DNA of 17,817 nt from Pseudomonadota bacterium (GTDB lineage Bacteria > Pseudomonadota > Alphaproteobacteria > Rhodobacterales > Rhodobacteraceae). A program made the position numbers and the translations under genes. Below, in pieces: positions 1 to 7,243 of this stretch. How positions within the stretch are numbered: the stretch's first letter is position 1; each line of letters opens with the position of its first letter. The notes below the pieces were generated by a model. It did not search any database. It was not told where the DNA came from and worked only from the letters and a program-made list of their open reading frames with translations. Location of the stretch: NCBI GenBank assembly GCA_021813645.1, contig JAKAJW010000153.1, forward strand, positions 1 through 17,817, written 5' to 3'.

Positions 1-695
1 ATCTCGTCATCCGCCCGGTCGCCGATCCGCTGAAGGCCGAGGCGGGCTTCCTCAACCTGAAGGGCACGTTGTTCGACAGCGCGATCATGAAGACCTCGGT
101 GATCTCCGACGAATTCCGCAACCGCTACCTGACCGATCCGAAAGACCCGATGGCCTTCGAGGGCCGCGCCATCGTCTTCGACGGCCCCGAGCACTTCCAC
201 GCCACCATCGACGATCCGGCGCTGGCCGTCGACGAGCACTGCATCCTGGTGATGCGCGGTGCTGGCCCGCTCGGCTATCCCGGCGGTGCCGAGGTGGTGA
301 ACATGCGCCCGCCCGCCTATCTGATCCAGAAAGGCGTCCACTCGCTACCCTGCATCGGCGACGGCCGGCAGTCCGGCACCTCTGGTTCGCCCTCGATCCT
401 GAACGCCGCGCCCGAGGCGGCAGCGGGCGGTCCGCTCGCCCTGCTGCGCAACGGCGACCGGTTGCGGATCGACCTGAAGACCGGCCGCGCCGACATCCTG
501 CTGCCGGCCGAGGAACTGGCGGCGCGGGCCGCGGAACTCGCCCGCACCGGCGGCTACAAGGTGCCCGAGAGCCAATCGCCCTGGCAGCAGTATTTCCGCG
601 AGATGGTGCAGCCCTTCCCCAAGGGCATGACGCTGCGCGATGCCCCGAACTACCGCGGCATCGCCCGGAAATTCACCCCGCGCGACAACCACTGA
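1..695 (+). CDS. IlvD/Edd-family dehydratase, probably a sugar-acid (pentonate-type) dehydratase; 5' end cut off
   Basis: Open from base 3 at the window edge to a TGA at 693-695, giving 230 visible residues. The reading continues upstream of the first internal start codon (TTG at 69), so this is the C-terminal part of a longer protein; family members are about 570-600 residues. The family dehydrates 2,3-dihydroxy acids to 2-keto acids using an Fe-S cluster and Mg2+. Visible family features are FDSAIMKTSVIS near the start and GDGRQSGTSGSPS; the Ser of GRQSGT (fragment residue about 124) is the expected catalytic base. AAPEAAAGGPLALL follows, and the tail ends PRDNH. The GRQSGTS wording and the PRDNH tail resemble pentonate/aldonate dehydratases such as L-arabinonate or D-xylonate dehydratase more than biosynthetic IlvD. 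The exact sugar acid cannot be decided. It converges with urtE across 46 bases. Confidence 0.85.
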   Translation, partial: LVIRPVADPLKAEAGFLNLKGTLFDSAIMKTSVISDEFRNRYLTDPKDPMAFEGRAIVFDGPEHFHATIDDPALAVDEHCILVMRGAGPLGYPGGAEVVNMRPPAYLIQKGVHSLPCIGDGRQSGTSGSPSILNAAPEAAAGGPLALLRNGDRLRIDLKTGRADILLPAEELAARAAELARTGGYKVPESQSPWQQYFREMVQPFPKGMTLRDAPNYRGIARKFTPRDNH

Positions 696-758
696 CGCCG
701 GCGGCCGGATCGCGAAGCGGCGGCGGCTTTCTCGCCCCGGCTCAGACGGCGATCCGGC
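696..758. terminator. possible inverted repeat between convergent dehydratase and urtE genes
   Basis: A 10-bp perfect inverted repeat, GCCGGATCGC at 704-713 and GCGATCCGGC at 749-758, spans the convergent gap; the second arm lies inside the last codons of urtE. The loop is about 35 bases and there is no T-run on either strand, so this is not a classical intrinsic terminator. It may be a weak bidirectional end or GC-rich coincidence. Confidence 0.2.
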
Positions 759-1446
759 GACGCAATTCGGGCTCCTTCTCCCCGCGCATCTCTGCGCCGG
801 AGCCCGAAAGCGTCACCTCGCCCCGGTCCATGACGAAGAACCGGTCGGCGATGTCGCGGGCGAAGTCGAAATACTGTTCGACGAGTAGAACGGCGAGCCC
901 GCCTTGGTCGCGCAGCCAGGCGATGGCGCGGCCTATGTCCTTGATGATCGAGGGCTGGATGCCCTCGGTCGGTTCGTCCAGCACCAAGAGCCGCGGCCGC
1001 ATCACCATGGCGCGACCGATGGCGAGTTGCTGTTGCTGACCGCCCGAAAGGTCGCCGCCGCGGCGATGGAGCATATCCTTCAGCACCGGAAACAATTCGA
1101 AGACCTCATCGGGGATTTTGCGTTGGCCGCGCGGCAGCAAGGCAAAGCCGGTCTCGAGGTTCTCCCGCACCGTCAGCAGCGGGAAGATCTCGCGGCCCTG
1201 CGGCACGTAGCCGATCCCGGCGCGCGCCCGGTCGGCCGAGGAAAGCCGGCTGATCTCGCGACCCTCCCAACGGATGGCGCCCCCAGAGATCGGGTGCCGC
1301 CCCACTACGGCGCGCAGCAGCGAGGTCTTGCCCACGCCGTTGCGGCCGAGCACCGTCGTCACCTGTCCCTCGGTGGCGGAACAGCTCACCGCCTTCAACG
1401 CCTGCGCGGCGCCGTAATGCAGGGTGATGGCATCGATCTCCAGCAT
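742..1446 (-). CDS. urtE: urea ABC transporter ATP-binding subunit UrtE
   Basis: A 234-residue ABC ATPase, one of two nucleotide-binding subunits that power a branched-chain-amino-acid-type (HAAT) importer for urea. Walker A GRNGVGKT is at residues 34-41, the Q-loop glutamine in YVPQGREIF around 83, the signature LSGGQ at 133-137 and Walker B LLVLDE at 153-158. The PTEGIQPSI wording after Walker B is characteristic of UrtE rather than LivF. The length is normal for the family. The start ATG (1446-1444) lies one base beyond the urtD stop, which points to translational coupling and the last position in the operon. In many bacteria urease genes follow urtE; here a convergent dehydratase does. 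Confidence 0.93.
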   Translation of the reverse strand: MLEIDAITLHYGAAQALKAVSCSATEGQVTTVLGRNGVGKTSLLRAVVGRHPISGGAIRWEGREISRLSSADRARAGIGYVPQGREIFPLLTVRENLETGFALLPRGQRKIPDEVFELFPVLKDMLHRRGGDLSGGQQQQLAIGRAMVMRPRLLVLDEPTEGIQPSIIKDIGRAIAWLRDQGGLAVLLVEQYFDFARDIADRFFVMDRGEVTLSGSGAEMRGEKEPELRRRIAV

Positions 1447-1447
1447 C

Positions 1448-2224
1448 TCAGCGCCCCAGATAGACTTCGATGACCTCGGGCATCTCCGAGACCGCGTCGA
1501 GCCGCCCCTCGGCCAGCACCGAACCCTGGTGCAGCACCGTCACCTTGCAGTCGAGCGCGCGGACGAAGTCCATGTCATGCTCCACCACCAGCACCGAACG
1601 CTCCCCGGCGATGGATTTCAGTAGATCCGCCGTCATCATCGTCTCGGCATCGGTCATGCCGGCGGCGGGCTCGTCGACGAGCAGCAGCTGCGGATCCTGC
1701 GCCAAGAGCATGCCGATCTCCAACCACTGCTTCTGGCCGTGGCTCAGATCGCCTGCCAGCCGCTTGCGCGCATCGCCGAGCCGGATGGTGCCGAGCAATT
1801 CATCGATCCGCGCCGCCTCGGCCGCACCGGCCCTGCGGAACAACATGGCCCAGGGCGAACGGTCGGCCTTCAGCGCCAGGGCGAGGTTGTCTTCTACCGT
1901 GTGGCTTTCGAATACCGTCGGCTTCTGGAACTTCCGGCCGATGCCGAGGCGAGCGGTGTCAGCCTCGTCGAGCTTGGTCAGGTCCACCGTCTGTTCCCAG
2001 AGCACCTGGCCCTCGTCGGGGCGGGTCTTGCCGGTGATGATGTCCATCATCGTCGTCTTGCCGGCCCCGTTCGGGCCGATCACCGCGCGCAACTCGCCGC
2101 GCTCGATGACCAACGACAGGTTGTTGATCGCCTTGAACCCGTCGAAGGCGCGCGAAACGCCGTCGAGGTAGAGCTGCGGCTGGGTCTCGGGCGGCAGCCC
2201 GCCGATCGCATGCGGGTGGGTCAT
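1448..2224 (-). CDS. urtD: urea ABC transporter ATP-binding subunit UrtD
   Basis: A 258-residue ABC ATPase, the second nucleotide-binding subunit of the urea importer on the cytoplasmic face. Walker A GPNGAGKT is at residues 50-57. The ABC signature is the unusual LSHGQ (160-164) within LSHGQKQWLEIGM, a hallmark of UrtD in which His replaces the second Gly of the usual LSGGQ. Walker B LLLVDEP is at about 180-186, followed by AAGMTDAE, also typical of UrtD. The first 17 residues form a Pro-rich lead-in before the ABC domain. The ATG overlaps the urtC stop in an ATGA arrangement (2221-2224), so it is probably co-translated with urtC. Confidence 0.94.
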   Translation of the reverse strand: MTHPHAIGGLPPETQPQLYLDGVSRAFDGFKAINNLSLVIERGELRAVIGPNGAGKTTMMDIITGKTRPDEGQVLWEQTVDLTKLDEADTARLGIGRKFQKPTVFESHTVEDNLALALKADRSPWAMLFRRAGAAEAARIDELLGTIRLGDARKRLAGDLSHGQKQWLEIGMLLAQDPQLLLVDEPAAGMTDAETMMTADLLKSIAGERSVLVVEHDMDFVRALDCKVTVLHQGSVLAEGRLDAVSEMPEVIEVYLGR

Positions 2225-3333
2225 GCTTCGACCTCCTGCGCCGGTGCCGGCCGCTTCAGACGCGCGATCCCGCCCTCCAGCGCCCCCAGCACACCGGTGG
2301 GCAGCGCGATGGTGACGAGGATGAACAACGCGCCGAGGGCGTAGAGCCAGGCCTCGGGCAAAGCGCCGGTGAGGATGGTCTTCGCCGCGGCGACCAGGAT
2401 CGCGCCGAGCGCCGCGCCGACCAGCGTGCCGCGGCCGCCGAGGGCGACCCAGATGACGATCTCGATCGAGTTCGCGGGGCTGAATTCGGAGGGGTTGATG
2501 ATGCCGACCTGCGGCACGTAGAGCGCGCCGGCCACCCCGGCCATCATCGCCGAGAGGGTGAAGATGAAGAGCTTGTAGTGCTCAACCCGATAGCCGAGGA
2601 AACGGGTGCGGCTTTCGGCGTCGCGGACGCAGACCAGCACCTTGCCGAGCCGCGAGGTCGTGACCCAGCGGGCCAGGATCAGCCCGCCGGCCAGCGCCAC
2701 GGCGGAAAGCATCATCAGCCCCACCTTGGTCGCGGGCCGGGCGAGGTCGAAGCCGAGAATGTCCTTGAAATCGGTCAGCCCGTTGTTGCCGCCGAACCCC
2801 ATGTCGTTGCGAAAGAAGGCGAGGAGAAGGGCATAGGTCATCGCCTGGGTGATGATCGAAAGATAGACCCCGGTGACGCGAGAGCGGAAGGCGAACCAGC
2901 CGAAGACGAAGGCCAGCACCCCGGGGACCAGCAGCACCATCAGCAGCGCGAAGGGGAAGAGGTCGAAGCCGTACCAGTACCAGGGCAGCTCTTTCCAGCC
3001 GATGAACACCATGAAATCGGGCAGCACCGGGTTGGCATAGACCCCGCGCGCGCCGATCTCGCGCATCAGATACATCCCCATCGCATAGCCGCCGAGCGCG
3101 AAGAAGGCGCCGTGGCCGAGCGAGAGGATGCCGCAGTAGCCCCAGACCAGGTCGAGCGCGACGGCGAGCAGCGCATAGCACAAGTATTTGCCGATCAGCG
3201 CCACAAGATAGGTCGGCACCGGCTGACCCGCCATCCAGAGGTTGCCCACCGGCACGGCGACGGTGAGCAGGAAGAGACCGGCAAGGAAGATGCCGAGGCG
3301 ACGGTCGATCAGGCGCTTCTCTGGCCGCCCCAT
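2221..3333 (-). CDS. urtC: urea ABC transporter permease UrtC
   Basis: A 370-residue inner-membrane permease of the branched-chain-amino-acid (LivM-like) type that pairs with UrtB to form the urea channel. Several hydrophobic segments are evident from residue about 12 on, including the family stretch LVWGYCGILSLGHGAFFALGGYAMGMYLM and, later, NNGLTDF and the VWVALGGRGTLVGAALGA-type segment near the C-terminus. The length is normal for UrtC. The ATG (3333-3331) is one base from the urtB stop, and the stop overlaps the urtD start, giving an unbroken B-C-D-E run. Confidence comes from family wording plus operon position. Confidence 0.94.
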   Translation of the reverse strand: MGRPEKRLIDRRLGIFLAGLFLLTVAVPVGNLWMAGQPVPTYLVALIGKYLCYALLAVALDLVWGYCGILSLGHGAFFALGGYAMGMYLMREIGARGVYANPVLPDFMVFIGWKELPWYWYGFDLFPFALLMVLLVPGVLAFVFGWFAFRSRVTGVYLSIITQAMTYALLLAFFRNDMGFGGNNGLTDFKDILGFDLARPATKVGLMMLSAVALAGGLILARWVTTSRLGKVLVCVRDAESRTRFLGYRVEHYKLFIFTLSAMMAGVAGALYVPQVGIINPSEFSPANSIEIVIWVALGGRGTLVGAALGAILVAAAKTILTGALPEAWLYALGALFILVTIALPTGVLGALEGGIARLKRPAPAQEVEA

Positions 3334-3334
3334 C

Positions 3335-4933
3335 TCAAGCCTCCACCGCCCGGCCCTTCACCGCGAAGAGGCCGCGCGGCCGCTTCTGGATGAAGAGGAT
3401 GATGCCGACGAGGATCAGGATCTTGCCCAGCACCGCGCCCGCGAACGGTTCGAGGAACTTGTTCGCGATCCCGAGCGTGAAGGCCCCGGCCAGCGTGCCC
3501 CAGATGTTGCCGGCGCCGCCGAAGACCACCACCATGAAGCTGTCGACGATATAGCCCTGGCCGAGGTTCGGGCTCACGTTGTCGATCTGGCTCAGCGCCA
3601 CGCCGGCCAGCCCGGCGATACCCGAGCCGAGGCCGAAGGTCAGCGCGTCGACCCGCCCGGTGCGGATGCCCATGTTCGCCGCCATCGCCCGGTTCTGCGT
3701 CACCGCCCGCATCTGCAACCCGATCGCCGTGCGCTTCAGCACGATGAGCAGGACCGTGAAGACGGCGAAGGCGAAGACGAGGATCCAGAGCCGGTTCCAG
3801 GTGACCTGCATCTGGCCGAGATGGAACGCCCCCGACATCCAGGACGGGTTGCCGACGTCGCGGTTGTCGGGCCCGAAGATCGACCGCACCGCCTGCTGCA
3901 GCATCAGGCTCACCCCCCAGGTGGCGAGCAGCGTCTCCAGCGGCCGGCCATAGAGGTGGCGCACGATCCCCCGCTCGATGGCGACACCGACGCCCCCCGC
4001 TACCAGGAAGGCCAGCGGCGCGGCGATCGCCAAGGACCAGCCGAACAGGCCCGGCGCGTCGGCGCGGATCACCTGCTGCACCACGAAGGTCGTGTAGGCG
4101 CCCAGCATCACAAGCTCGCCATGCGCCATGTTGATGACCCCCATCACCCCGAAGGTGATGGCGAGGCCGACCGCTGCCAGCAAAAGCACCGAGCCGAGCG
4201 AAAGCCCGTACCAAACGTTCTGCGCCAGCCCCCACAGCTTGCGCGCCTCGGCGATGTCGGCCAGCGCCTTCTTCACCGCGGCCGCCACCGCCGGATCTTT
4301 TGCGTTCACCACGGGGGCGAGCGCGGCCTGCGCCGCCTCGTCGCCCCGCTGCGCGAGAAGCGTCACGGCAGCGAGCTGATCCGCCTCGCTCGCCTCGCCG
4401 GATTTCAGCACGGCCGCCGCCTTCGCCTCGGCCAACACCGTCTTCACCGCCGGATCGGTCTCCGCCGCCAGCGCCGCATCCAACGCCTCGATCTGCTCGG
4501 GGTCCGCCGCCCGGAGCGCATCGCGGGCCGCCGAAAGCCGCTTGGCCGGGTCCGGGTCGCGCAGCGTCAGCATTCCGGTCGCGGTCCGCAGCGCGCGGCG
4601 CACCGCATTGTTCAGCTTGATCCTCTGGAGGCTGTCGGCCGCCGGGGTTCCCTTGTCGGTGCCATCCACGGCGCCCACCGCCGCCCCGGTCTTCTCGTAG
4701 ACGATCACCACGGCACCGTCGGCCATGACCTTCAGATCGTCACCCGCCAAGGCCGTCAGCACCTTCAGCGCCCGCCCGTCACCCGATAGCCCAAGCTCGC
4801 GCACCACCTTGGCGCGGTCGGCATAGCCGCCGGCCGGCAGCGCCGCCACCAGCGTCGCAAAATCGGCAGCGCCCGCCGCCGTGGCCTCGGCCAGCGCCAG
4901 CAGCACCAGAACCATGCGCAGGAAAGCCTTCAT
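3335..4933 (-). CDS. urtB: urea ABC transporter permease UrtB with N-terminal helical extension
   Basis: A 532-residue LivH-like permease. It starts at the ATG 4933-4931 (MKAFLRMVLVLLALAEA), preceded by GGAG about 7 bases upstream. The same frame is open much further upstream, but that part is antisense-frame noise across urtA. Residues about 1-22 look like a signal peptide. Residues about 23-225 are an Ala-rich helical, HEAT-like region before the membrane domain, which begins near residue 232 with LWGLAQNVWYGLSLGSVLLL and continues with GVMGVINMAHGELVMLGAY. This long N-terminal extension distinguishes UrtB from LivH, and the length matches UrtB. It is the second gene of the operon, separated from urtA by an 83-base gap holding a stem-loop. 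Confidence 0.94.
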   Translation of the reverse strand: MKAFLRMVLVLLALAEATAAGAADFATLVAALPAGGYADRAKVVRELGLSGDGRALKVLTALAGDDLKVMADGAVVIVYEKTGAAVGAVDGTDKGTPAADSLQRIKLNNAVRRALRTATGMLTLRDPDPAKRLSAARDALRAADPEQIEALDAALAAETDPAVKTVLAEAKAAAVLKSGEASEADQLAAVTLLAQRGDEAAQAALAPVVNAKDPAVAAAVKKALADIAEARKLWGLAQNVWYGLSLGSVLLLAAVGLAITFGVMGVINMAHGELVMLGAYTTFVVQQVIRADAPGLFGWSLAIAAPLAFLVAGGVGVAIERGIVRHLYGRPLETLLATWGVSLMLQQAVRSIFGPDNRDVGNPSWMSGAFHLGQMQVTWNRLWILVFAFAVFTVLLIVLKRTAIGLQMRAVTQNRAMAANMGIRTGRVDALTFGLGSGIAGLAGVALSQIDNVSPNLGQGYIVDSFMVVVFGGAGNIWGTLAGAFTLGIANKFLEPFAGAVLGKILILVGIILFIQKRPRGLFAVKGRAVEA

Positions 4934-4975
4934 CCCCGTCTCCGCCCCCCTTCTCTGCTCCTTCGATCCGCGGCC

Positions 4976-5000
4976 GGAGGGCGCGATACCCGCGCCCCCC
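4976..5000 (-). promoter_or_regulatory. intercistronic stem-loop between urtA and urtB
   Basis: In the minus-strand transcript a GC-rich 10-bp stem (arms 4991-5000 and 4976-4985, one G-U pair) closes a 5-base loop (4986-4990). It begins 17 bases after the urtA stop. No U-run follows, so it is more likely an mRNA-stability or partial-attenuation element than a terminator. Such structures often protect a binding-protein message from 3' decay. Confidence 0.5.
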
Positions 5001-5016
5001 GCGATCTCCCGAAGCG

Positions 5017-6315
5017 TCACGCGCCGCCGAGACAGACCTTCTTCACCTTGTCGTAGTTGCCGCACTTCAGCCCGACCCAGTCGGAGACCAGATCCTTCGA
5101 TTCCGGCAGGTAGGGCGACCAGGGTTCGCCCGGCACCAGGTCCGGCGTCTTCCAGACCACGTCGAACTGCCCGTCTTCCTGGATCTCGCCGATGTAGACG
5201 GGCTTGGTGATGTGGTGGTTCGGCAGCATCTTCGACATGCCCCCGGTCAGGTTCGGCGCCTCGATCCCCGGCAGGGTATCGATCACCTTGTCGGCGTCGG
5301 TGGTGCCGGCCTTTTCCACCGCCTTCACCCACATGTTGAAGCCGATGTAATGCGCCTCCATCGGGTCGTTGGTCACCCGCTTCGGGTTGTTGGTGAACTT
5401 CTGCCAGGCCGCGATGAAGGCCTTGTTCTCCGGCGTGTCGATCGACTCGAAGTAGTTCCAGGCGGCGAGATGGCCGACCAGCGGTTTGGTGTCGAGACCG
5501 GCAAGCTCCTCCTCGCCCACCGAGAAGGCGCAGACGGGGATATCCTCCGCCTTGATCCCCTGGTTGCCGAGTTCCTTGTAGAACGGCACGTTGGCGTCGC
5601 CGTTGATGGTGGAGACCACCGCCGTCTTCTTGCCCGCCGCGCCGAAGGCCTTGATCTTGCTGACTTCCGTCTGCCAGTCGGAGAACCCGAAGGGGGTGTA
5701 GTTGATCATGATGTCTTCGGCCGCGACGCCCTTCGACTTCAGATAGGCTTCGAGGATCTTGTTGGTGGTGCGCGGATAGACGTAGTCGGTGCCTTCCAGC
5801 ACCCAGCGCTTCACCGAGCCGCCGTCGGCGCTCATCAGATAGTCGACCGCCGGGATCGCCTGCTGGTTCGGCGCGGCGCCGGTGTAGAACACGTTGCGCT
5901 CGCTCTCCTGGCCCTCGTATTGCACCGGATAGAACAGGATGTTGTTCAGCTCCTTGAACACCGGCAGCACCGACTTGCGGCTGACCGAGGTCCAGCAGCC
6001 GAAGACCGCCACGCATTTGTCCTGGCTGATGAGCTCGCGGGCCTTCTCGGCGAAGAGCGGCCAGTTCGAGGCGGGGTCGACCACCACCGGCTCCAGCTTC
6101 TTGCCAAGCACGCCGCCCTTGGCGTTTTGCTCGGCAATCAGCATCAGCATGACGTCCTTCAAGGTCGTCTCCGAAATCGCCATCGTGCCCGAGAGCGAAT
6201 GCAGGATGCCGACCTTGATCGTGTCTTCCGCGGCCCAGAGCCGACGAGGCGCCACCATCGGCGCGGCGGCTGTGGCGGCGATCCCGCCGAGCAGAGTTCG
6301 TCTGGTAACCTTCAC
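5017..6315 (-). CDS. urtA: urea ABC transporter substrate-binding protein UrtA, Tat-exported
   Basis: A 432-residue periplasmic binding protein of the LivJ-like family that captures urea (or short amides) for the UrtBCDE importer. The chosen start is GTG 6315-6313 (VKVTRRTLLGGIAATAAA), because GGGAGAAGG lies directly upstream and this puts a clean twin-arginine signal (TRRTLLG, then a hydrophobic stretch and an A-x-A-like LWAAED cleavage area) at the N-terminus. The frame is open 68 codons further upstream without family-like sequence. The mature part begins DTIKVGILHSLSGTMAISE, typical of UrtA, and includes WVLEGTDYVYPRT and EAHYIGFNMWVKAVEKAGT. FmdD-type amide-binding proteins are close relatives, so urea specificity is by family resemblance. 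It is the first gene of the operon. Confidence 0.93.
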   Translation of the reverse strand: MKVTRRTLLGGIAATAAAPMVAPRRLWAAEDTIKVGILHSLSGTMAISETTLKDVMLMLIAEQNAKGGVLGKKLEPVVVDPASNWPLFAEKARELISQDKCVAVFGCWTSVSRKSVLPVFKELNNILFYPVQYEGQESERNVFYTGAAPNQQAIPAVDYLMSADGGSVKRWVLEGTDYVYPRTTNKILEAYLKSKGVAAEDIMINYTPFGFSDWQTEVSKIKAFGAAGKKTAVVSTINGDANVPFYKELGNQGIKAEDIPVCAFSVGEEELAGLDTKPLVGHLAAWNYFESIDTPENKAFIAAWQKFTNNPKRVTNDPMEAHYIGFNMWVKAVEKAGTTDADKVIDTLPGIEAPNLTGGMSKMLPNHHITKPVYIGEIQEDGQFDVVWKTPDLVPGEPWSPYLPESKDLVSDWVGLKCGNYDKVKKVCLGGA

Positions 6316-6316
6316 G

Positions 6317-6326
6317 TCCTTCTCCC
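6317..6326 (-). promoter_or_regulatory. ribosome binding site deciding the urtA GTG start
   Basis: On the minus strand GGGAGAAGGA (6326-6317) stands just before GTG 6315. The GGGAG part is spaced about 6 bases from the start. It supports the GTG start over upstream in-frame codons and places the twin-arginine motif at residues 4-6. Confidence 0.7.
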
Positions 6327-6346
6327 GTTGTTGACGCGGGAGTACG

Positions 6347-6383
6347 GGCCGGCCGGGGGCCATTCCGCACTTGCGGGCCGGCC
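6347..6383 (-). promoter_or_regulatory. potential 5'-leader hairpin upstream of urtA
   Basis: The self-complementary octamer GGCCGGCC occurs at 6347-6354 and again at 6376-6383. In the urtA leader these can pair to an 8-bp GC stem around a 21-base interval. An alternative inner hairpin (CCGC at 6365-6368 with GCGG at 6373-6376) competes by one base. It lies 32-68 bases before the urtA start and could affect leader folding. No known riboswitch pattern is recognised. Confidence 0.3.
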
Positions 6384-6478
6384 TCGCGACACTATGCTGC
6401 CCCCCGCAGCCTCGTTTGCGTTGCGATGTGCGGCGTGTCGGGTTTTCGCAGACAGGCGCGCCGCACATTTCCCTCCTT

Positions 6479-6493
6479 GCGGGCGCTTTGCCA
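6479..6493 (-). promoter_or_regulatory. weak candidate sigma-54-type promoter for urtA
   Basis: Read on the minus strand from 6493 the sequence starts TGGCA and has the GG-N10-GC spacing of -24/-12 promoters. The -12 half reads CCGC instead of TTGC, so the match is partial. Nitrogen-controlled sigma-54 expression would suit a urea importer. The site overlaps a GCGGGC/GCCCGC inverted repeat (6479-6484, 6495-6500) and leaves a leader of about 150 bases. Confidence 0.22.
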
Positions 6494-7019
6494 TGCCCGC
6501 CCTTTGGAGGCTTCTGCATTGCAGCAAGGCCGACAAGGCAATTCGCTGGTAGGGCCGCACGGTTGCGCCGCTGCTTGAATTATGGGCAGCCGCCGCTGCC
6601 TGTGCCGCCGCGCTTGGCGCATTCGCAAGTGCGCATGATCTCACGGCCCCGACCCTTCGCGCCTGCCGCTCGAGCGAACCCGCTCTCGGTGGGGCGGCTT
6701 CCGCGCCTTTCGCGCGGCAGTTGACTGCGGACGGGCGGACGTTCGCACTTGAGCGACGCTTGGCGCCCGAGGGGACCCGGCACGGGCATTTGGCCCTTGC
6801 GCGGGTCAGCATGCCCGGGACCCGATGAAGGCCGAAGGAGCAAAGGCGCGCGACTGTGCCGCCGTTCGGGCGGAAACCGTTCCATTGCCATGATGGCCCA
6901 CCGCCACCGGCGGAGACTGAGGCACCGCGTCGCAAGAACCTGGCCCGATCCATGATGCCGCAGATTTGGCAGCAGGCGGGCCGGCCGCGCGGCACCTGCG
7001 GCCTGCGACTGGCGCCGAC

Positions 7020-7048
7020 TTGTCCCAACCGGACGCCGTGCGGGACAA
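7020..7048. repeat. inverted repeat TTGTCCC / GGGACAA in the divergent region
   Basis: Perfect 7-bp arms at 7020-7026 and 7042-7048 are separated by 15 bases. The centre-to-centre distance of 22 bases is about two helical turns, as for a dimeric regulator. The function is unknown; it lies 236 bases before the GntR start. Confidence 0.4.
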
Positions 7049-7058
7049 CCCCAGAGCG

Positions 7059-7071
7059 ATCCAATTTGGAT
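7059..7071. promoter_or_regulatory. candidate operator, 13-bp palindrome ATCCAA-T-TTGGAT
   Basis: Perfect 6-bp arms surround one central T. An overlapping inverted repeat, CCAAT (7061-7065) and ATTGG (7070-7074), shares the site. FadR/FCD-type GntR regulators bind short palindromes of comparable size, often with TGG/CCA half-sites, and a GntR gene starts 214 bases downstream. A further CCAATT occurs at 7263-7268 close to that start. Assignment to this regulator is inference. Confidence 0.35.
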
Positions 7072-7237
7072 TGGTTCGGCTCGACGAACATTCCGCATCC
7101 CCGAATCTCCCGACAGCCGACAAGACGGCCGCCGCTCCTAGGGACGGCCCGCGACCGCAAAACTGCCTTTAATTTGTGCGTTCGGCAAGCGATCGCCGCT
7201 TCCGCCGCGCTTCCCGCCGGCAACGCCCCATCAAGGA

Positions 7238-7243
7238 TTGACA
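7238..7243 (+). promoter_or_regulatory. possible -35 box for the GntR-amidase transcript
   Basis: A perfect TTGACA stands 42 bases before the regulator ATG. The -10 position 16-19 bases on reads only CCCAAT/CCAATT, which is poor, so the promoter call is weak. It would give a very short leader. Confidence 0.25.

Noticed and set aside
3242..4789. Long plus-strand open frame (515 codons) opposite urtB and the end of urtC
   Set aside because: Translation is Arg/His/Pro-rich with no family wording; it is the antisense shadow of urtB in GC-rich DNA.
4934..6370. 479-codon upstream extension of the urtB frame
   Set aside because: It overlaps urtA in another frame and has no recognisable sequence; urtB proper begins at 4933 with a signal peptide and ribosome site.
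6371..6724. Small open frames in the urtA-GntR intergenic region (also 6580-7098 minus and 6966-7172 plus)
   Set aside because: No ribosome sites, no family resemblance, and Arg/Pro/Ser-rich translations typical of non-coding GC-rich DNA.
7168..7173. TTTAAT as a -10 box
   Set aside because: No -35-like element at a suitable distance on either strand.
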